NCBI GenBank assembly: GCA_017993055.1
Contig: JAGONM010000001.1
Span: forward strand, 1 to 64,000
Source of the DNA: Armatimonadota bacterium
GTDB taxonomy: Bacteria > Armatimonadota > UBA5829 > DTJY01
Length of the DNA: 64,000 nt
Reading direction: 5' to 3'
Under the pieces are notes generated by a model. The model did not search any database. It was not told the origin of the DNA and worked only from the letters and a program-made list of their open reading frames with translations. This document shows, piece by piece, positions 58,078 to 64,000 of the stretch (positions are counted from its first letter, which is position 1; the number at the start of each line of letters is the position of its first letter). The translations under genes were made by a program, and so were the position numbers.

Positions 58078-59511
58078 ATGGATAAGCCTTGTCGCTGCAT
58101 GATGAACCGCCGGAGTTTCCTCCAGGCGGCAGGGGGAACACTCGCATGCCTGTCGCTTCTCCCGCTGACCGAGCCGAAGCTGTACGCAGGCCCTATCAGC
58201 AGGACCCCGATATTCCCAAAGGCTAAAGCGAAGGTCGGCATGGTGTTCTGTCACGTCCCATCGGGAAACGCCACGTGGCCGACTAAGGACTACGACTACG
58301 ACAGCCGTGCGAGGGAGTTGACCGCCGAACTCGCGCCCAAGTGCCCTCAAGTGGACTTTGTCGTCCGAACTGCACACAACGCCGGCGAGGCCGATGCAAT
58401 CCTCAAGGAACTGACCGACGTCGACGGCTTCCTGGTCTATGTCATCGGTATCTGGACGCACGTACCGAACACGATCATGCGCTGCGGTAAGCCGGTGTTG
58501 CTGGTGGACGACCTGTATGCCGGCTCCGGCGAAGTGCTGATCCAAAGCGGGGTCGCCCGCAGGGAGAAGCTGCCCGTCGCGGTCGTCAGTTCGTCCGATA
58601 CGCGCGATGTGGCGGATGCGGCCAATCTCTTCGTGGTCATCCACTCCATGAAGGAATCGCGAATCCTGGATGTCGTGGATTACGACATCACCGCGCCCGC
58701 GGGCAAGATCAGAGAAGTGATGGGCTCGACGGTGATCAAGATGGGCTCAGAGGAGATGGCCTCCTATTACGCCAGGACCGACGAGAAGGAAGCGGCTCAG
58801 TGGGCGGACCTCTGGATCGGCGAGGCGAAGAAGGTCGTCGAGCCGTCGCGGGACGAGTTGATCAAGTCCGGCAGGATGTACCTTGCACTGAGCAGAGCCT
58901 GCGCCGAGAAGAAAGCCGATGCCGTAAGCATGGACTGCCTCGGAATGTTCTACACCGGTCGGGTGACTGCTTACCCGTGCCTCAGCTTCTTCCAGCTCAA
59001 CAACGACGGCGGCACGGGAGTCTGCGAGGGCGACCTTGCATCCACGTGCACGCAGCTCATGATGCGCTACATGACGGGACGCCCGGGATTCGTCTCGGAC
59101 CCGGTAATCGATACCTCGAAGGACGAGATCATCTACGCCCACTGCGTCTGCACTAACAAGGTCTTCGGACCGAAGGGAAAGGCGAACCCTTACATCATCC
59201 GCTCGCATGCCGAGGACCGGAAGGGCGCGTCGATCCAGTCGCTCCCGCCGTCGGGCGAGCCGGTTACGACTCTCGAAGTTGACGTGTGGGGCAAGCACAT
59301 GGTCATCCACAGCGCGAAAACGACTCGCAACATAGACGAGCCGAAAGCCTGCCGAACCAAGCTGGCGGCGAAGACAAATGCCGAAGCTATCCTGGACAAC
59401 TGGAGCATGGGATGGCACCGCGTGACCGTCTACGGCGACTACCGCAAGCAGGCGCTGAACCTCGCGAGACTCTATGGAATGACCGTGTTCGAGGAAGACA
59501 AGCCCGCCTAG
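58078..59511 (+). CDS. Tat-exported L-fucose/D-arabinose isomerase-like protein
   Basis: 477 aa. Twin-arginine signal MNRRSFLQAAGGTLACLSLL precedes a FucI/AraA-like fold. VDGFLVYVIGIWTHVPN and NTIMRCGKPVLLVDDLYAGSG match the N-terminal domain; AVSMDCLGMFY...PCLSFFQLNNDG and CEGDLAST carry probable metal ligands. ATG at 58078 preceded by AAGGAGGT, the strongest ribosome site in this region. True FucI is cytoplasmic, so a Tat signal on this fold is odd. Substrate unknown. Confidence 0.82.
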   Translation: MDKPCRCMMNRRSFLQAAGGTLACLSLLPLTEPKLYAGPISRTPIFPKAKAKVGMVFCHVPSGNATWPTKDYDYDSRARELTAELAPKCPQVDFVVRTAHNAGEADAILKELTDVDGFLVYVIGIWTHVPNTIMRCGKPVLLVDDLYAGSGEVLIQSGVARREKLPVAVVSSSDTRDVADAANLFVVIHSMKESRILDVVDYDITAPAGKIREVMGSTVIKMGSEEMASYYARTDEKEAAQWADLWIGEAKKVVEPSRDELIKSGRMYLALSRACAEKKADAVSMDCLGMFYTGRVTAYPCLSFFQLNNDGGTGVCEGDLASTCTQLMMRYMTGRPGFVSDPVIDTSKDEIIYAHCVCTNKVFGPKGKANPYIIRSHAEDRKGASIQSLPPSGEPVTTLEVDVWGKHMVIHSAKTTRNIDEPKACRTKLAAKTNAEAILDNWSMGWHRVTVYGDYRKQALNLARLYGMTVFEEDKPA

Positions 59512-59517
59512 CCGCGT

Positions 59518-61470
59518 CTATCTTACCTCGATCAGGCGGTACGCCATGCCGTCGAAACCGATAGACAGAACGCCTCCTGTCACGTTCAGTGCCTCTCCGC
59601 TGAGGGCATCTACTGCGGTGAGGCCCGACTGCTTCAGGCCGAGCTTACGGCAGTCCATATGGAGCGCCGTCGTCAAGGGTTCGCGTTCAAGGTGGCTGAC
59701 GAGAACGAGGGCCTTGCCGTCCTTTGCCCACGCGCTTGCCTTCACGGAACTGTCGTCCGCCGTCACCCCTGAACCCTTCCAGTAAGGCATCCACTTAGCC
59801 GAAGGAACGCCGAACTTGTCCATCGCGCGCCAGATCGGGCTGATCACGGCCAGTTGCTCCGGATTCCCTGGACGGACCTCCACCCCGTGCAGCCACGATA
59901 CCGCGATCGCTTCCTCGGTGGTGAACGGCCGGTTGATGTAGCATAGGAACTCGGCATCGAGTCCGTGCGCGTAGCCCATAAACTCGGCGCGGAAGGCATC
60001 CAGGGGAATCTCGACTCTGTCCGCACTGGTATAGCTCTCATACTGCTCGCCGTCCCAGTAGCTGTCACAGAAGGAGAGCGTAGGCACCGTGAGACTCGCC
60101 GACATGTGGACGTCCAGGATGGCTTCCGGACGGCGCTTGCGGACGATCTCGGCGATGCGGCGCATCATGTTCCGAACGTCTAGCACGCAGTAAGTGGAAT
60201 GGAGATTGCCGCCATTGTCCCGGTATCCGCAGCCGTGGGACTCGTTCTGGCAGCGGAATGCTTCCGATGTCCCGTCGAAGTAGAGGCCGTCGAGGTCGTA
60301 GTCGTTGAACAGCTTCTCGATGCTCTGCACGAGCCACTTCCCCCACCCGCTCCGGGCGCAGTCAGCGTCGAACGTGCGGGTCTCGGGCTTGTAGCCCGGC
60401 ACCCAAGGGATGAGCGGCATGACAGACCATTCGTCGTGATGCCCCTGGATCTCGGGGGCGCTTCTCGCGACGCCGTAGCCGACGTAGACCAGGAAGTTCA
60501 GCCCGCGCTTGTGGCACTCCTCGATCAGTTTCCGGAACTCCTCTTTGTTCGCCGGTGTGATCTGCCCGTAGTACTCCGGCCACATGTCGTGGAAGATGAC
60601 GGTTTTGACGCCCGCGTCCTTCAGCGTATCCAGGAGGACCTTGCCGTTCGCATCGGGCTCGTCGCTCTGGTAGGTCACGCCGTGGTAGATGCGAGCCTTC
60701 GCCCGCCACGCGAACGAGACCGGCTTCACCGGAGTCGCCTGCAAGCCGAACCTCAGCGTGATCGGGGAGTCGATGGTCTCCTCATGATCGAGCAGGTTCG
60801 CGCTGAGGATCACCTCCTCGCCCTGAGTCTTGATCTGAAGGGCGTTCGTAGGTTCACTGAGCCGCCATCCCTGATCGGACTCGGCACACCACGCCAGGCC
60901 CCTGTCCTCGTCGCCGAGCCATACGTACGGCATGAATATCTGCTTCCAGTTGCCGCCGTACTCCCGAAGGCCGGTCGTTATCTGGGCGCCCCACTGGAAT
61001 GCCGCCGAATGGAGGTAGCGCGCCGTCGGCTCCTTGCGCGGGATCTCCAGGCGGATGGAGGACAGCTTGACCGGCTGCCTCGGCACGAGTCGGACCTCAT
61101 ACCAGCAGAGTCCGTCGCACTCGGCGGTCATCTTTGCAGTGATATCGAACGACTTCGACCACCCCTTCCATTCCCACGTCGCCGAGTCGCCGTCATTACG
61201 AGTCAGCTTGCCCGAACCGGCAAGCCCCTCCATCGCAGGGTCGGTGACGACGCGTACTGGCGACGAGAGCAGTTGCCTCCGCGCCGAGGTCATCTGCGTC
61301 GGGAGGAGCATCGGCCCGAGCTTCGTCACTCTGCCGAGACAGCGGAACTCGGTCGCGGTCGCCTGCACCGGAGTATACGGGGCGGGGATCGACGCCTGAC
61401 TCTGAGATGCCAGCGTTGCCATTAGAGTGCACCATCCTAAGAGTGATTGGAGGCTCGATGTTCTGTTCAT
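59518..61470 (-). CDS. Secreted glycoside-hydrolase-like protein (DUF6067-like)
   Basis: 650 aa with signal peptide (ends about ASQSQAS). The N-terminal half is a beta-sandwich (about 40-265); the central part is a barrel with RIYHGVTYQSDEP, VKTVIFHDMWPEYYGQITP, LNFLVYVGYGVA, YDLDGLYFDGTSEAF (probable catalytic Asp) and ILDVHMSASL; a beta domain closes it. ATG at 61470 after GAAGG. Convergent with the FucI-like gene by 6 bp. Most similar in pattern to GH123/DUF6067 proteins; identification is by eye. Confidence 0.7.
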   Translation of the reverse strand: MNRTSSLQSLLGWCTLMATLASQSQASIPAPYTPVQATATEFRCLGRVTKLGPMLLPTQMTSARRQLLSSPVRVVTDPAMEGLAGSGKLTRNDGDSATWEWKGWSKSFDITAKMTAECDGLCWYEVRLVPRQPVKLSSIRLEIPRKEPTARYLHSAAFQWGAQITTGLREYGGNWKQIFMPYVWLGDEDRGLAWCAESDQGWRLSEPTNALQIKTQGEEVILSANLLDHEETIDSPITLRFGLQATPVKPVSFAWRAKARIYHGVTYQSDEPDANGKVLLDTLKDAGVKTVIFHDMWPEYYGQITPANKEEFRKLIEECHKRGLNFLVYVGYGVARSAPEIQGHHDEWSVMPLIPWVPGYKPETRTFDADCARSGWGKWLVQSIEKLFNDYDLDGLYFDGTSEAFRCQNESHGCGYRDNGGNLHSTYCVLDVRNMMRRIAEIVRKRRPEAILDVHMSASLTVPTLSFCDSYWDGEQYESYTSADRVEIPLDAFRAEFMGYAHGLDAEFLCYINRPFTTEEAIAVSWLHGVEVRPGNPEQLAVISPIWRAMDKFGVPSAKWMPYWKGSGVTADDSSVKASAWAKDGKALVLVSHLEREPLTTALHMDCRKLGLKQSGLTAVDALSGEALNVTGGVLSIGFDGMAYRLIEVR

Positions 61471-61577
61471 ACGAGTTACCTTCTCTGGTGGCAGGCAGCA
61501 GTCCTGCCGCGGAACGAGCAGGACTGTCGTCGTGCTCGGGAGAATGCTTCGGTAGACAGGAATCAAGGAGCACGAGT

Positions 61578-64000
61578 TTGGGCAAGAGCAGTATCGCAGT
61601 GCTGGCGGCGCTGATTCTCATCACGGCAGTGCCCGCCTGGGCGAAGGAGGCCGGTGTGTTTTTCCCAGCAAGCCTGGCGGAGAAGGCCAGGGCGAATATC
61701 TCCAGGGACCAGTGGGCGGCCAATCAACGGAAGCAGATCGTCCGGGGCGCAGAGCCGTGGGTGAAAATGTCCGACGACGAGTTGTGGAGTCTGATGTTCG
61801 GCCCGACGATCCACCGCTCGTGGCACGTGCTGTCCGACGGCATCTGCCCGTCGTGCAAGCAGAACGTCGTCATGTACGACTGGATCGTGGACGGCCTCAA
61901 CTCTCCCTGGAAGATGCGCTGCCCGCGGTGCCGGGAGCTTTTTCCCAAGAACGACTTCGGCGCGTTCTACCGCTCGGGCATCGATGAGCACGGCATCTTC
62001 GATCCCCGGCGCGCGGACCGGTCGCTCCTCTTCAACACCGAGCATCCGGATCCGAAGGACCCGCTGCACATATTCGGCGTGGATGACGGCACGGGCTACA
62101 TCCAGGATGGCAGGAAGTGGCAGTTCGTCAGCACCTACCTGATCTACGGCCAGTGGAAGCAAGCTGTTCTCGGCGGGATTCGGAATCTCGGCTCGGCCTA
62201 CGTTGTCACCGGCGACCGAGAGTACGCTCACAAGGCGGCAGTCCTCCTCGACCGAGTGGCCGACCTCTATCCGACTTTCGACTACTTGACTCAAGCCGAT
62301 CTCTACGACGGGCGCAACCACAGCAACGGATACATCTCCGTGTGGCACGACGCCTGCGAGGAGACCCGCGAACTGGCGCTCGGCTACGACATGATCTTCG
62401 ACGGCATACGAGACGACGAGGCGCTGGTCGCGTTCCTCTCCGGCAAGTCGAAGGCATACGGGCTGGAGAACCCGAAAGCGTCGATCGAGGACATCACTCG
62501 CAACATAGAAGACCGAATCCTCCGGGATGCTCTCAAGAACCGGCCGAAGGTCGAGTCGAACTACCCGCGGACCGACGTGACGTATGCCGTCATCGAGGCG
62601 GTGCTCGGCTGGCCGGAGCACAAGGAGAAGGTCTACGCGGTTCTCGATCCGATGCTCGAGCGGGCGACGGCGGTTGACGGCGTGACAGGAGAGAAGGGGC
62701 TGCCGGGGTACACCTGTTACACGATCCGGGGTGTCGCGAACATGCTGGCGCAGTTCTCGCGACTCGACCCCGGTTTCGTGCGCGACATCCTCAAGCGCCA
62801 TCCGCGCGTCCACGACATGTACCGCTTCCACATAGACACATGGTCCTACTGCAGGAACTACCCGCTGATCGGCGACGCGGGCTGGTTCGGCGAAAACATC
62901 GAGACCTATGTCGGCATGGACGCCTGGAAGGGCTTCCAGGGCGACCCGAATATGTACTACTTTGTTTTATCGCCCTCGACGTTCAAGCTCCTGTGGGACC
63001 TCTACGAGGTCACCGGCGACACGGGCTTCGTCCAGATGATCTACCTCATGAACGAGAAGAAGCTCGACGGCCTGCCCTACGACCTCTTCTCGGAGGACTC
63101 GGACGCCTTCCGTAAGAAGGTCGGTGACGTGATCTCCAAGGTTGGGCCGTATCCCGAGCAGAAGAGCGTGAACAAGCAGCAGTGGCACCTCGGCATCCTG
63201 CGATCGGGCGGCATTGACACCGGGCGGGCGCTCTGGCTGCTGTACGATGCGTGGGGCGGACACGGTCATGCTAACCACATGACCCTCGGACTCTACGCCA
63301 AGGGACTAGATCTGATGCCCGACTTCGGCTACAAGCCGGTCAACTACGGCGGCTGGGACGCTCCGAAGGCCGTCTGGTACGGCAAATCGGCATCTCATAA
63401 CACCGTGGTCGTGGACGGAGCTGACCACGGCAATGGTTTCGGCGCGACGACGCTGTGGGCGGACGGCAAGCAGTTTCGCGCGATTCGGGCGTCCGGCCCT
63501 CAGCCGACGGGCGGACAGCAGTTCGAGCGTACCGCTGCCTTGATCGATATCTCGGATCGGGATGCCTATATCCTCGACGTATTTCGAGTGGTCGGCGGGA
63601 AGGACCACGCCAAGTTCATGGGCAGCCACTTCGGAAAGATCGCGACGCAGGGTCTGAAGCTCCAGCCGGCTCCCGACTACGGCTACGGAACGCTGATGCG
63701 CAACTTCCATATGGACGGAGCGCCTCAGCCGGGATGGAGCGTGGACTGGAATATCGAGGACCGCTATCACTACATCCCCGAGGGATCGGATGTGCATCTC
63801 AGATACACCGACCTGACCGAGGGTGCTCAGGCATTCACGGCCGAGGCGTGGATCCAGGCGGGCAACTTCAATTCGAACCTCGAGGAGTGGATTCCCCGCG
63901 TCATGACCCGCAGGCAGTCGATGGAGTTGCCACTCGCCTCCACGTTCGTGTCGGTCATCGAGCCGTACGAGAAGAAGTCAAACATCAGGGCGATCCGCAG
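61578..64000 (+). CDS. Heparinase II/III-like polysaccharide lyase, 3' end outside the window
   Basis: At least 807 codons, still open at the edge. TTG start at 61578 with AAGGAG seven bases upstream; signal peptide VLAALILITAVPAWA. A zinc-ribbon-like insert (CPSCKQ...CPRCRELFP) lies at about 95-135, unusual for this family. The alpha toroid covers about 190-480 (SNGYISVWHDACEETREL, NYPRTDVTYAV). The C-terminal sandwich begins GGHGHANHMTLGLYAKGLDLMPDFGY and SASHNTVVVDG, the Hep II/III signature with the zinc and catalytic histidines. Divergent from the DUF6067-like gene. Probably acts on uronate-containing polymers outside the cytoplasm. Confidence 0.88.
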   Translation, partial: MGKSSIAVLAALILITAVPAWAKEAGVFFPASLAEKARANISRDQWAANQRKQIVRGAEPWVKMSDDELWSLMFGPTIHRSWHVLSDGICPSCKQNVVMYDWIVDGLNSPWKMRCPRCRELFPKNDFGAFYRSGIDEHGIFDPRRADRSLLFNTEHPDPKDPLHIFGVDDGTGYIQDGRKWQFVSTYLIYGQWKQAVLGGIRNLGSAYVVTGDREYAHKAAVLLDRVADLYPTFDYLTQADLYDGRNHSNGYISVWHDACEETRELALGYDMIFDGIRDDEALVAFLSGKSKAYGLENPKASIEDITRNIEDRILRDALKNRPKVESNYPRTDVTYAVIEAVLGWPEHKEKVYAVLDPMLERATAVDGVTGEKGLPGYTCYTIRGVANMLAQFSRLDPGFVRDILKRHPRVHDMYRFHIDTWSYCRNYPLIGDAGWFGENIETYVGMDAWKGFQGDPNMYYFVLSPSTFKLLWDLYEVTGDTGFVQMIYLMNEKKLDGLPYDLFSEDSDAFRKKVGDVISKVGPYPEQKSVNKQQWHLGILRSGGIDTGRALWLLYDAWGGHGHANHMTLGLYAKGLDLMPDFGYKPVNYGGWDAPKAVWYGKSASHNTVVVDGADHGNGFGATTLWADGKQFRAIRASGPQPTGGQQFERTAALIDISDRDAYILDVFRVVGGKDHAKFMGSHFGKIATQGLKLQPAPDYGYGTLMRNFHMDGAPQPGWSVDWNIEDRYHYIPEGSDVHLRYTDLTEGAQAFTAEAWIQAGNFNSNLEEWIPRVMTRRQSMELPLASTFVSVIEPYEKKSNIRAIR

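Noticed and set aside
61563-62831. 422-codon minus-strand open frame
   Set aside because: Antisense to the heparinase-like gene, whose signal peptide, ribosome site and family motifs are clear.

Overview
The window is high-GC bacterial chromosome with about 60 protein genes, mostly in long co-oriented runs. No rRNA, tRNA, CRISPR array, insertion sequence or prophage was recognised. The gene mix suggests Armatimonadota or a nearby uncultured lineage: an H-X9-DG type prepilin, a SepF/YggS/YggT/ProC cell-division cluster, many FHA proteins, Tat-exported sugar enzymes and a bacterial family-B DNA polymerase. This placement is inference from gene content; no marker phylogeny could be run.

Layout. 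151-9591 (minus strand) is a Ser/Thr phospho-signalling cluster read from a promoter at 9611-9639: NAD(P)HX repair enzyme, three FHA proteins, a vWA protein, a PP2C phosphatase and a membrane Ser/Thr kinase. 9718-21321 is mixed: AcpS, a STAS protein, two thioredoxin-reductase-like flavoproteins, a WG-repeat protein, two secreted or Tat-exported proteins, a DUF697-like protein, family-B polymerase and a double HD-GYP protein. 21362-28376 holds pyrimidine-nucleoside phosphorylase (minus) and a plus-strand set: GH130, Gfo/Idh oxidoreductase, class III aminotransferase, UroD-like protein and GNAT acetyltransferase. 28377-28748 has no protein gene but carries a near-consensus sigma-54 promoter and two tandem structured RNAs, each ending in a strong intrinsic terminator.

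28749-45054 is a minus-strand supercluster behind a consensus sigma-70 promoter (TTGACA-18-TATAAT): recG, coaD, a coiled-coil gene, pta, ackA, DUF177, rpmF, plsX, fabH, fabD, fabG, acpP, fabF, a zinc-ribbon gene, an aspartate-type aminotransferase gene, rnc, mtnP, mtnA. It joins lipid synthesis, acetyl-phosphate metabolism, ribosome parts and methionine salvage. 45210-49435 has small accessory genes: a LolA-like protein, a prepilin, an FmdB zinc ribbon, a probable selenoprotein interrupted by an in-frame TGA, a lipoprotein, and a HEPN/MNT pair sitting between an intact DUF167 gene and a duplicated fragment of its 3' end. 49475-53288 is yggS-sepF-proC-yggT plus a CPBP protease. 53544-64000 has a methyltransferase, a DUF885 protein and a carbohydrate locus: rhamnulokinase, Tat-exported fucose-isomerase-like protein, DUF6067-like glycosidase, and a heparinase-like lyase cut by the window end.

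The items most worth checking are the candidate 54-residue selenoprotein (46885-47049), the sigma-54-driven small RNA locus (28392-28735), and the HEPN/MNT cassette flanked by DUF167 repeats (47920-48885).
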